A DNA stretch of 6,517 bases from NCBI GenBank assembly GCA_005878325.1, contig VBMR01000064.1, positions 1 through 6,517 of the forward strand, written 5' to 3'. Made by a program: the position numbers and the translations under genes. The notes under the pieces are model-generated. The model saw only the letters and a list, made by a program, of their open reading frames with translations, was not told the DNA's origin and did no database searches. The stretch comes from Methanobacteriota archaeon (GTDB taxonomy: Archaea > Thermoplasmatota > Thermoplasmata > RBG-16-68-12). Shown here piece by piece: positions 1-5,853 of this stretch (positions are counted from its first letter, which is position 1; every line of letters begins with the position of its first letter).

Positions 1-279
1 CTCTCGTGGATTCCCGAGGAAGTGGCCCACCGGGCGGGCATCCGCCCGACGGAGGTCCGCAAGTTCCGGTTGGCCGATGGGCGAGAAGTTGACCGGCCGG
101 TCGGAGAGGCCATCATCGAGTGCGAGGGGTTACGCGGGGCGACCCGGATCGTCTTCGGTCGGCCCGGCGATGGGTCCGTGCTCGGGCTCCATGCCCTCGA
201 GGGCTTAGGCTTGGAAGTCGACCCGGGTGCGCGAGCGCTCCGACGGACGGACGCGTTCTTGGCTTTCGCATCGGCTTAG
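1..279 (+). CDS. Retropepsin-like (clan AA) aspartic protease, C-terminal part, 5' truncated
   Basis: The frame is open from base 1 to a TAG at 277-279, giving 92 residues; the 5' end lies outside the window. A GTG at 22 is an internal Val, not a start, because the family pattern continues upstream of it. Visible features are an N-terminal WIPEEVAHRAGI segment, a LADGREV beta-hairpin around residues 24-30, a beta-rich middle, and LGLHALEGLGLEVDP at 61-75. That last block matches the 'LLGxxxLexLgLxVDP' close of small prokaryotic retropepsin-like proteases. The catalytic DTG/DSG motif should lie just upstream and cannot be checked. Family members are cytosolic single-domain proteins thought to act as dimers; substrates are mostly unknown. 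The gene is convergent with the reductase that follows, 27 bp away. Family assignment is fairly secure; activity is unverified. Confidence 0.75.
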   Translation, partial: LSWIPEEVAHRAGIRPTEVRKFRLADGREVDRPVGEAIIECEGLRGATRIVFGRPGDGSVLGLHALEGLGLEVDPGARALRRTDAFLAFASA

Positions 280-306
280 AATTTTGCGCGATTCGCATCC
301 TCCCCT

Positions 307-1164
307 CTATTCCTTCAGGCCCGCGAGCCCCAGGCTCGCTTCGTACAGGCGTCGGGCGACGTCCCGGTCCTGGGCCTTCGGGGGCATCGCGTGGACCGCG
401 CGGTCCCGGAAGTACTGGCCGGTCAGCGATGACGCCGCAGGAGACGCGGCGAGGTACACCGGCGTCTCCGCCCCCTTCGCCGGCTTCTTGAAGAAGATCC
501 GGACGAACCGGAAGATGGCGGGCGAATCCTGCCCGCCCAGGTTCGTCTTGATCACACCGGGATGGCAGGCGTTCACCGTGACGCCCGTCCCCTCGAGTCG
601 CCGCGCGAACTCCGCGGTGAAGAGGAACTGCGCGAGCTTCGACTGCCCGTACGCGGTGTAGCCGCGGTACTTCTTCTCCCCCTGGAGGTCGTCGAAATCA
701 ATCGTGGCGCGCGTGCCCGCGGTCGAGGTGACGTTCACGATGCGGGACGGCGAGGAGGCCGTCAGCTTGTCCAGGAGCAGGTGGGACAAGAGGAACCCCG
801 CGAGGTAGTTGACCGCGAACTGCCGTTCGAGTCCGTCGGGCGTGAGCTCGCGCTTCCACGTGAAGACGCCCGCGTTGTTCACGAGAGCGTCGAGCCTCCG
901 GTAATCCTGGCTGAACTCCTCCACGAAGGACTGGATCGAGGCCTGGCTCGCGAGGTCGACGATCATCAGGGTGACCTTGGAATTCTTGGATTCCTGGACG
1001 ACCTCCCGCTGGGCCGCCCCTCCACGTTCCGCGTCTCGGCACGCCATGACGACGGTCCCTCCGAGCCGAGCCAACCCGAGGGCGGTCGCCTTTCCGATCC
1101 CCGAGTTTGCACCGGTCACGATCCACACGCGGTCCTCGATCGGAGTCGTCCCGATGGCGGCCAT
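307..1164 (-). CDS. Short-chain dehydrogenase/reductase (retinol dehydrogenase-like SDR)
   Basis: A 285-residue classical SDR, probably a cytosolic NADP(H)-dependent oxidoreductase acting on an unknown alcohol or carbonyl substrate. A Rossmann fold starts near residue 12, with the cofactor motif TGANSGIG at 17-24. ACRDAERG at 41-48 has an Arg typical of NADP-preferring members. D70 lies in the adenine-ring region and NNAG is at 96-99. The full catalytic tetrad is visible: N119, S147, Y172 and K176 (YGQSK), followed by the HPG loop at 201-203. These features and the length fit the RDH11-14/WWOX-like branch that is widespread in bacteria and archaea. I chose the ATG at 1164 because the frame can extend upstream to 1263 only through a Cys/Arg/Pro-rich stretch unlike SDR N-termini, and because a TATA-like element sits 27-29 nt before 1164. 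It is divergent from the DUF835 gene. The substrate cannot be read from sequence. Confidence 0.95.
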   Translation of the reverse strand: MAAIGTTPIEDRVWIVTGANSGIGKATALGLARLGGTVVMACRDAERGGAAQREVVQESKNSKVTLMIVDLASQASIQSFVEEFSQDYRRLDALVNNAGVFTWKRELTPDGLERQFAVNYLAGFLLSHLLLDKLTASSPSRIVNVTSTAGTRATIDFDDLQGEKKYRGYTAYGQSKLAQFLFTAEFARRLEGTGVTVNACHPGVIKTNLGGQDSPAIFRFVRIFFKKPAKGAETPVYLAASPAASSLTGQYFRDRAVHAMPPKAQDRDVARRLYEASLGLAGLKE

Positions 1165-1184
1165 GGGCGGTGCCCCATCCGGTG

Positions 1185-1200
1185 CCAACCTAAATGGATT
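1185..1200 (-). promoter_or_regulatory. Putative archaeal promoter (BRE/TATA-like) of the SDR gene
   Basis: Read on the minus strand the element is AATCCATTTAGGTTGG. Its TTA lies at 1193-1191, 27-29 nt before the ATG at 1164. That is the usual distance from an archaeal TATA box to the transcription start, so the mRNA would be leaderless or nearly so. It is one of the few AT-rich patches in this gap, and no Shine-Dalgarno motif precedes the ATG. Identified by eye only. Confidence 0.45.
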
Positions 1201-1252
1201 GCTCCCCTTGCAAGTTCGCCCCCTTCCGCGGGACGGCGAAGCCTTTCGGCGG

Positions 1253-1274
1253 CATACCTCCACTTAGAGGTATG
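1253..1274. repeat. Perfect 8-bp inverted repeat between divergent genes (candidate operator)
   Basis: CATACCTC (1253-1260) and GAGGTATG (1267-1274) are exact reverse complements around the 6-base spacer CACTTA. The centre, about 1263.5, is nearly midway between the TATA-like element of the SDR gene (about 71 bp away) and that proposed for the DUF835 gene (about 78 bp away). This could be the binding site of a dimeric regulator. It could also be a hairpin in a longer leader, or chance. Confidence 0.4.
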
Positions 1275-1332
1275 AAAAGGTCCGGGTCGCCGGCCGGTCC
1301 CCGGGAACGAAGTCAAAATCGAGAGTGGCGGG

Positions 1333-1345
1333 CAAGGGCTTATCG
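1333..1345 (+). promoter_or_regulatory. Weak candidate promoter element before the DUF835 gene
   Basis: CAAGGGCTTATCG has its TTA at 1340-1342, 31-33 nt before the ATG at 1373. It resembles the element before the Tat-exported protein gene (AAAGGGTTACATC), which also lies 33-35 nt ahead of its ATG. If real, it implies a 5' leader of only a few bases and supports the ATG at 1373 over the in-frame GTG at 1325, whose upstream sequence holds neither a TATA-like box at the right distance nor a ribosome-binding site. Confidence 0.25.
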
Positions 1346-1372
1346 TCCCTGGCCCGCGTCGGCGCCGCCTCG

Positions 1373-2971
1373 ATGGTCGAAGCGGCCCAGTGGTACTCCC
1401 TCATCTCGATCGCGAGCAGCTCCATCGCGCTCCTGCTCTCCGCGTATGTCGTCCGCAAGATCCCGAACCGGCGCGCGGGGGATACGTTCGTCCTCGCGAT
1501 GGTCTTCTTCGTCCTCGCGGGGTCGTTCGCGTACCTGTTGCGCACCTCGACCCTCGACTACTACGGGCAGAACTCGGGCCCCCTCGCGATCGCGCGGCTG
1601 TTCTACTTCTTCCACATGCTCGCGGTCGGCTTCACGGCGTCGTTCATCGGCCAGTACTTCCTCGGGTTCGCCCTCATGCGACGGCGGATCGTGAACCTCT
1701 TCCTGCAGGTATCCCTCTTGGCCGTCGCGATCGGCGTCACGATCCAGGTCAACACCCTGGAAGACGAGTACGGCGGGATCGGCGTCGTCGTGGGGGATGT
1801 GGCCGCGACGGGAAGCCTCGCCCTGTTCGCGACGATTTTCATGTCGACGGCCCTCGCGGTCCTCGTCCGCACACTGATCCGCAACCGCGACCCGATCGTG
1901 CGGCGGCAGACGATCCTGATGACGGCCGGGGTCGTGGCCCACGGCATCGGGGCCGAGACGTACGCGTTCTCGCGGATCTTCATCGACTTCTATCCGCCGC
2001 CCTTCCTGACGATTACCGCGCTTGGGATGGCCGCCTGCTTCGCCGTCGCGGTCCTCCGGTACAAGATGCTCGTCCTCACGCCGCAAAAAGAGGAGCCCCA
2101 GTCCCTCCCTCGGCGCTTTCCTCTCAAGAGTGGCCGCGCCTATGTCGTGCGCGAGCGGCGCCCGAAGATCGTCTTCCTCGCCCTTGGAGAAGCGGTCCGA
2201 AGCGGGTTGCCCGGGTTGATCCTCACGCGGCGCGCCCCGATCGAGGTGCGGGAGGACTATGACCTGCCCTCCACGCCCATCGTTTGGCTCACGAGTACGC
2301 TGGGCCAGAACCACATGCCGCCGACAGATCTGGACGCCTTGGAGCGTCTCGTTCGCGAGTTCCTCTCCGGGCGACCGCAGGGGGTCGTGGCGATCGAAGG
2401 GCTCGAGTACCTGACGACGTACAACAGCGCGGGGCGCGTCGTTCGGGCGGTGCACTCCCTGCGCGACCTCGCGACCGCTGGCGGCGGCATCCTGATCGTC
2501 AGCGCCGACCTCGGAGCCGCGGACGAATCGGTGGCTCAGGTCCTGGAGCGGGAGTTCGAGCCCCTCGAGCTCCCTCGGACCGCCGGGTATCGGGTCGAGG
2601 ACGTCTTCGTCATCGAGGGGAATGGACTCTTGCTGGCCCATACCTCCCGCGACGAGGCGCCGGAGGTCGATTCCGACGTCATGGCGGGAATGCTCACGGC
2701 GATCATGAACTTCGCTCGGACGTCCTTCGCGTCCGGGTCCGACGAGCTCCGCCGTCTCGAGCTCGGGGAGACGACGGTCGCGATCGAGCGGAGTCCCCGC
2801 CTGATCCTGGCCGTCGCGGCGACGGGCGAGCAGCCGAAGGAGAACCGCGAGGAGATGCGGGCCTTCCTCGATCGCGCGGAGCGGAGGTACGGCCCCCTCA
2901 TCGCGACCTGGTCGGGGGACGCGGCCGCCTTCCCGGGCCTCCGGGCGATGACGAGCCGATTGTTCCTGTAG
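1373..2971 (+). CDS. Seven-helix membrane protein with DUF835 domain and C-terminal alpha/beta domain, putative signal transducer
   Basis: A 532-residue protein. The N-terminal third is hydrophobic, with about seven candidate helices (roughly residues 8-28, 37-57, 72-101, 108-126, 143-168, 180-200 and 210-234), resembling the 7TM sensor part of membrane histidine kinases. A charged linker leads into a soluble region. Residues about 253-395 match DUF835: an AYVV strand, GLILTRRAP at 281-289, a WLTS strand near 305, IEGLEYLTTYN at 341-351 and a LEREFE close. Residues about 405-515 form another domain (VEDVFVIEGNGLLLAH, then MAGMLTAIMNFARTSF) whose alternating strands and long helix suggest a roadblock/longin-like sensor fold; that is my inference. 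There is no kinase, HAMP or receiver domain. DUF835 has no established activity. An in-frame GTG at 1325 would add 16 GC3-rich codons. I prefer the ATG, which puts the first helix near the N-terminus and follows a TTA box, but the start is unsettled. The DUF835 call is firm; the signalling role is inferred. Confidence 0.85.
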   Translation: MVEAAQWYSLISIASSSIALLLSAYVVRKIPNRRAGDTFVLAMVFFVLAGSFAYLLRTSTLDYYGQNSGPLAIARLFYFFHMLAVGFTASFIGQYFLGFALMRRRIVNLFLQVSLLAVAIGVTIQVNTLEDEYGGIGVVVGDVAATGSLALFATIFMSTALAVLVRTLIRNRDPIVRRQTILMTAGVVAHGIGAETYAFSRIFIDFYPPPFLTITALGMAACFAVAVLRYKMLVLTPQKEEPQSLPRRFPLKSGRAYVVRERRPKIVFLALGEAVRSGLPGLILTRRAPIEVREDYDLPSTPIVWLTSTLGQNHMPPTDLDALERLVREFLSGRPQGVVAIEGLEYLTTYNSAGRVVRAVHSLRDLATAGGGILIVSADLGAADESVAQVLEREFEPLELPRTAGYRVEDVFVIEGNGLLLAHTSRDEAPEVDSDVMAGMLTAIMNFARTSFASGSDELRRLELGETTVAIERSPRLILAVAATGEQPKENREEMRAFLDRAERRYGPLIATWSGDAAAFPGLRAMTSRLFL

Positions 2972-3020
2972 GCTGCCTGATTGCTCCCAAAAGTAATCTC
3001 GTCACCTATGTAGTCCCAAA

Positions 3021-3037
3021 GCGAAAGGGTTACATCG
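3021..3037 (+). promoter_or_regulatory. Putative archaeal promoter of the Tat-exported protein gene
   Basis: GCGAAAGGGTTACATCG combines a purine-rich BRE-like part with a TTA at 3030-3032, 33-35 nt before the ATG at 3065. Transcription would then start about 6-8 nt upstream of the start codon. No Shine-Dalgarno motif is present in that interval. The 93-bp gap after the DUF835 gene and this element suggest the gene is transcribed on its own, though read-through is possible. Confidence 0.35.
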
Positions 3038-3044
3038 GAGACCC

Positions 3045-3058
3045 GTTTCGTTCGAAAC
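3045..3058. repeat. Short inverted repeat just upstream of the Tat-exported protein gene
   Basis: GTTTCG (3045-3050) and CGAAAC (3053-3058) are reverse complements around a 2-base TT centre, ending 6 nt before the ATG at 3065. The position overlaps the expected transcription start, so a protein bound here could block initiation. At 6 bp per arm it may be chance. Confidence 0.25.
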
Positions 3059-3064
3059 CAATCC

Positions 3065-4642
3065 ATGTCCGAAGAATCTGGGTCGGAGGGAGAGAAGGCC
3101 AAGTCGACCGCCGACGACGTGAAACCACCGGTCGCCGAGACGGCCGCGCCCGCTGACGCAACGTCCCCGTCCGCCGAGGCGCCTCGCAAGCCCCCGTCCC
3201 GGCGGAACTTCATGAAGGCCGCGATCATCGGCGGGGCCAGCGCCGCCGCGGTCGGGGCGGGCTGGACGTTCCTCGTGTCTCCGCGTCTCACGACCTCCGC
3301 CATCCCGCCGGTGCCCTACGGATCGTTCGTCATCTGGTTCGACGCCCCCGCGGGCGTGTTCCGTCGGAGGAACGTCTCGACCGGCATGGATGAGGTCGCG
3401 AGCGCCGACGGGGGGCGCATCGTTCAGGACGCAATTGGCTCCCTGAGCGCGCCGACCGGAGGGGAGATCTGGCTCTCGAGCACGGTGGACCTCCCGTCCT
3501 CCGTCATCACGATCGACCGGGACAACATCTCCCTGATCGCGCTCCGCGACCCGCCCCCGCGGTTCTGGGACAATCCGAGGCCCCACGTGCAGAAGATCGT
3601 GTACACGGGGAACGTGAACGGCGGGCTGATCGAGGGCATCCATTGCCGCGAGATCACCTTCGACGGGACCGGGAACCAGCAGACGGTCGTGCTGCGGGAC
3701 ATCGGGATGCATCCGACGGGAGCCGCCAATCAGCAGGGTCTCCAGTTCCTCGGGAGCGCGGGGTACATCCAATACCTCGAGATCGAGAACCTGAAGGTCA
3801 TCCTGTCGGGGACCGATCCGACCGCGATCACGCTCGGGAACTCGAACAGCGGCTCCGGGCACTTTGCCTTCACGGGCATCACGAGCGTCGAGGCGGAGTA
3901 CGATGCGGCCGGGTCTCCCACCGTGATCAAGTTGCTACCGGGGGCGGAAACCGGGACCCCGATCCGCTTCGACAACCTGTCGATGGTCGATCTGCCTAAG
4001 CCGCCGACGACCGTGGGCAATGGGCTGCGCCCGATCTGGCTCCAGGCGCAGTCGGAGCCGAGCAAAGGTTTGCGGCAGATGCACATCGGGCGGATGTTCT
4101 TCGAGCAGCACTACACCAGTCCGCACACGCTCGTCACGATCGAGCCCGTCACAGGCATGGGAGCGTGTTGGTTCGGCCTAACGATCGACGAACTTTCGAT
4201 CTCGGACGAGCAGGGCAAGACCGTGATCCTGATCGACAACGGCAATACCTCGTGGATGGCGCGGGAGCAGTACTTGCGGGTGAAGAGCGGGGTGAAGGGC
4301 GGCGTCGGCACGTTCTCCCTCGGGAACCTGGGCCTCCACCAATACTTCCGCGTGTACCTGGGGGACATGGACGGGGTGACGCCGTTCGGCAAGCTTGCGA
4401 CGCCATTCCTCGAGTCGTCACCTGTGGCCTTCGTCGGTCCCGGTGGGACGGCCGCCGCGCCGACCCCTACAAGTGAGTACACGGTGGCGGTTCGGCCCGT
4501 CACCGTGACGTCCGACCAGCCGTGGACCCTCAAGGATTCGAACGGAGTCGTGATCGAAACGGTCCCCCTCAGCGAGTCGCGGTTCGTCCCGCTCGGGTAC
4601 CGGGTCCAGTTCCCGACGGGGACACCATCGATTTTCGCATGA
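3065..4642 (+). CDS. Tat-exported or Tat-anchored protein with probable parallel beta-helix fold
   Basis: A 525-residue protein of unknown function. Residues 1-44 are a hydrophilic Glu/Ala/Pro-rich tail. SRRNFMK at 45-51 is a twin-arginine motif, followed by a hydrophobic stretch (about 52-71) without a lipobox Cys, so the folded protein should be exported and either cleaved or held by its N-terminal helix. From about 85, a beta segment with RRNVSTGMDEV leads to IVQDAIGSLSAPTGGEIWL (119-137). This resembles the 'viqaAId...GG.I.l' opening of pectate-lyase-like beta-helices. Short strands rich in Gly, Asn and Ile/Val then continue for some 300 residues. The last ~60 residues (from YTVAVRPVTVT) look like a separate beta-sandwich ending in PLGYRVQF. 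I recall this arrangement from uncharacterised archaeal surface and phage-tail-like proteins. No catalytic residues can be assigned. It could bind or cleave polysaccharide, or be structural. Export is well supported; the fold is inferred. Confidence 0.85.
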   Translation: MSEESGSEGEKAKSTADDVKPPVAETAAPADATSPSAEAPRKPPSRRNFMKAAIIGGASAAAVGAGWTFLVSPRLTTSAIPPVPYGSFVIWFDAPAGVFRRRNVSTGMDEVASADGGRIVQDAIGSLSAPTGGEIWLSSTVDLPSSVITIDRDNISLIALRDPPPRFWDNPRPHVQKIVYTGNVNGGLIEGIHCREITFDGTGNQQTVVLRDIGMHPTGAANQQGLQFLGSAGYIQYLEIENLKVILSGTDPTAITLGNSNSGSGHFAFTGITSVEAEYDAAGSPTVIKLLPGAETGTPIRFDNLSMVDLPKPPTTVGNGLRPIWLQAQSEPSKGLRQMHIGRMFFEQHYTSPHTLVTIEPVTGMGACWFGLTIDELSISDEQGKTVILIDNGNTSWMAREQYLRVKSGVKGGVGTFSLGNLGLHQYFRVYLGDMDGVTPFGKLATPFLESSPVAFVGPGGTAAAPTPTSEYTVAVRPVTVTSDQPWTLKDSNGVVIETVPLSESRFVPLGYRVQFPTGTPSIFA

Positions 4643-4650
4643 TCCGCCAG

Positions 4651-4669
4651 ACGGCCCTAGGAGGGTCGT
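4651..4669 (+). terminator. Hairpin between convergent genes, possible 3' end element
   Basis: ACGGCCCT (4651-4658) pairs with AGGGTCGT (4662-4669) around the loop AGG, giving an 8-bp stem with one G-U pair. It begins 9 nt after the stop codon of the Tat-exported protein and includes the stop codon of the DinB gene. The same pairing in minus-strand RNA would hold an A-C mismatch, so the stem is better in the plus transcript. No T-run follows, so it is not a classical terminator; it may protect or define the mRNA 3' end. Confidence 0.3.
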
Positions 4670-5175
4670 GTGTCGCCCTTCATCAGGAGCCCGACATCGA
4701 TCCAGGTCATCTCCGGCGGCTCGACATCCTGTTGCCAGAACAAGGCGATCAGCTCGCCGAGATGGTGCGCCTGCTCGAGCGTCACCTGGAGCAAGGCGTC
4801 TCGCAGCGGCCACGGGCGTTCCTTCCATTCCGGCTGAATGCCGTGGTCGAGATCTTTCTCCTTCAGCTTCTTCAGGAACTGGTCTTCCTTCGCGATGATC
4901 TTCTCCAGGTACTCGCGGAGCGGCTCCATGGACGGCACTTCGTCGAAATCCCTCTCCCGCATCGCTGGGTCGGCGGACGCTCCTTGCGCGGTCACGTTGA
5001 GCCAGCCGTCGTGGACCGAGAGGATGTGGTGGAAGATGTTCTTCATCGATCCGTGTGTCGCCTCTCGATCCCGCAACAGCGCGTCCTCCGGAAGCTTCGC
5101 GAGGGCGTCGCAGAAGTCCCGCAGGACCCTCCAGTTGTACTGATAAATCGAACGGAAATCTGCCGCAGTGACCAT
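4657..5175 (-). CDS. DinB/YfiT-like family protein
   Basis: A 172-residue protein of the normal DinB-superfamily length. These are four-helix-bundle proteins that usually bind a divalent metal; characterised members include thiol transferases, but most have no known reaction. Helix 1 starts DFRSIYQYNWRVLRDF, the second conserved block is MKNIFHHILSVHDGWL (44-59) with H49, H50 and H54, and the last is TLEQAHHLGELIALFWQ (132-148) with H137 and H138. The usual final motif is HxxHHxGQ; here the first His is Glu (E134), a variant I believe recurs in archaeal members and that could still bind metal. MEPLREYLEKIIAKEDQFLKKLKEK (83-107) forms the charged third helix. It is probably cytosolic. The ATG at 5175 is chosen because the family alignment starts there and a TATA-like box lies 25-27 nt upstream. 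It is convergent with the Tat-exported protein gene, 14 bp away. Confidence 0.9.
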   Translation of the reverse strand: MVTAADFRSIYQYNWRVLRDFCDALAKLPEDALLRDREATHGSMKNIFHHILSVHDGWLNVTAQGASADPAMRERDFDEVPSMEPLREYLEKIIAKEDQFLKKLKEKDLDHGIQPEWKERPWPLRDALLQVTLEQAHHLGELIALFWQQDVEPPEMTWIDVGLLMKGDTRPS

Positions 5176-5342
5176 GCGTCGTGTAGCGGAACCGGAACTT
5201 AAGCGGTTTGGCTCCGAGCCATCGTCGAGGGAGACGCATCCACCCTTAACCGATCAGGACCGACACCCACTTCGCATCTTCCGCAAGTCCTCCTCGAACC
5301 TTTCCCGTCCATCTTCCCGTTGAGAAGGCCACTGAGGCTTGT
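5176..5342. other. Intergenic region between the DinB gene and the small membrane protein gene
   Basis: In these 167 bp I see only the DinB promoter-like element at its left end. There is no convincing short gene, tRNA or strong hairpin. The part near 5300-5330 has only a 4-bp stem (CTTC/GAAG). Minus-strand transcription from the upstream membrane gene could read through here into the DinB gene. Confidence 0.5.
5196..5211 (-). promoter_or_regulatory. Putative archaeal promoter (BRE/TATA-like) of the DinB gene
   Basis: On the minus strand the element reads CCAAACCGCTTAAGTT: an A-rich BRE-like part followed by CTTAAG, with its TTA at 5202-5200, 25-27 nt before the ATG at 5175. This spacing predicts a leaderless mRNA. 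The bases between it and the ATG contain no Shine-Dalgarno motif. Confidence 0.5.
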
Positions 5343-5744
5343 TCATCGGGAGCGAATTTCCATCGGAGGCGGACGGATCGACTCGGACTCCGAGTCAGCC
5401 AAATGAACTCGGTGATGGAAGTGAAGCTTCTCGATTTCCCGCCGGACGACCTCGAATTCTTTCTTCGCCTCCATCTCGACAACGACCGCCATCATGCGGA
5501 GCCACATCGCCGGATAGGCGACGAGCCACACGCCGGAAGCGACCAGAATCGCGAGGATCGAAGTCGGGAGGAGACTCCCCATGCCCACGTACCCGAGGGC
5601 GCTTCGCAAGACGATCTGGGTCGCAATGGAAGAGGCCGAAAGGAACGCAAGAAACCGGAGCCGTTTGACCCAGCGGTCGTGGATCGTCAGCTGGGCAATG
5701 TGGAACAGTCGGTGGTACCACGCTGTGAGACGCTGCGCCGACAC
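5343..5744 (-). CDS. Small two-helix membrane protein, unknown function
   Basis: A 133-residue protein I do not recognise. Numbered from the GTG at 5744, it has an aromatic/basic amphipathic N-terminus (LTAWYHRLFHIAQLTIHDRW), two transmembrane segments at about 29-50 and 56-82 separated by a short GYVGMGS turn, and a charged tail with KKEFEVVRREIEKLHFHH (possibly a short coiled coil) and an acidic SESES patch. The frame stays open up to 5897 (GTG 5897, ATG 5864). I still choose 5744, because a clear TATA-like box (ATACTTATACC) lies 26-28 nt upstream of it, third codon positions are only about half G/C before 5744 but strongly GC-rich after it, and the longer versions would overlap the upstream gene's stop. 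The small size, hairpin topology and cytosol-facing-looking tail would suit an accessory or regulatory membrane subunit, but no partner can be named. Confidence 0.65.
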   Translation of the reverse strand: MSAQRLTAWYHRLFHIAQLTIHDRWVKRLRFLAFLSASSIATQIVLRSALGYVGMGSLLPTSILAILVASGVWLVAYPAMWLRMMAVVVEMEAKKEFEVVRREIEKLHFHHRVHLADSESESIRPPPMEIRSR

Positions 5745-5765
5745 AACTTGGCGGGCCGCTTGGAC

Positions 5766-5782
5766 GGTATAAGTATCTTCTC
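5766..5782 (-). promoter_or_regulatory. Putative archaeal promoter of the small membrane protein gene
   Basis: On the minus strand AGAAGATACTTATACC has its TTA at 5772-5770, 26-28 nt before the GTG at 5744. It is the best TATA match in the window and lies in the most AT-rich local stretch. It supports a leaderless start at 5744 and argues that the longer open frame is not translated here. Confidence 0.5.
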
Positions 5783-5853
5783 GAATGAGTATCGGCTTCG
5801 AAATTCGCCGATCGGCGAAGGCCCACGTTCCATCGGACGCCGTAGGAGAATGG

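Noticed and set aside
285..297. 4-bp stem TGCG/CGCA between the convergent protease and SDR genes
   Set aside because: Too short, with no T-run downstream of the stem on either strand; not distinguishable from chance.
1165..1263. N-terminal extension of the SDR by 33 residues to an ATG at 1263
   Set aside because: The extra residues are Arg/Pro/Cys-rich and unlike SDR N-termini, the extension would run into the inverted repeat, and the promoter-like box fits the ATG at 1164.
562..1275. 237-codon plus-strand frame opposite the SDR gene
   Set aside because: Shadow of the SDR coding sequence; low-complexity Arg/Glu/Val composition and no family resemblance.
1340..2641. 433-codon open frame on the minus strand opposite the DUF835 gene
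   Set aside because: Its composition (Arg, Glu, Asp, Gly and Pro, few hydrophobic runs) is typical of an antisense shadow of a GC-rich gene, and no domain is recognisable.
3002..3862. 286-codon minus-strand frame opposite the Tat-exported protein
   Set aside because: Arg/Asp/Pro/Gly-rich shadow that also crosses the promoter region of the real gene.
4418..5239. 273-codon minus-strand frame overlapping the DinB gene and the end of the Tat-exported protein gene
   Set aside because: It overlaps two well-supported genes and shows shadow-like Arg/Gly/Pro composition.
5380..5396. 7-bp inverted repeat GACTCGG-N3-CCGAGTC
   Set aside because: It lies inside the coding tail of the small membrane protein and is explained by the alternating Ser/Glu codons of its SESES patch.
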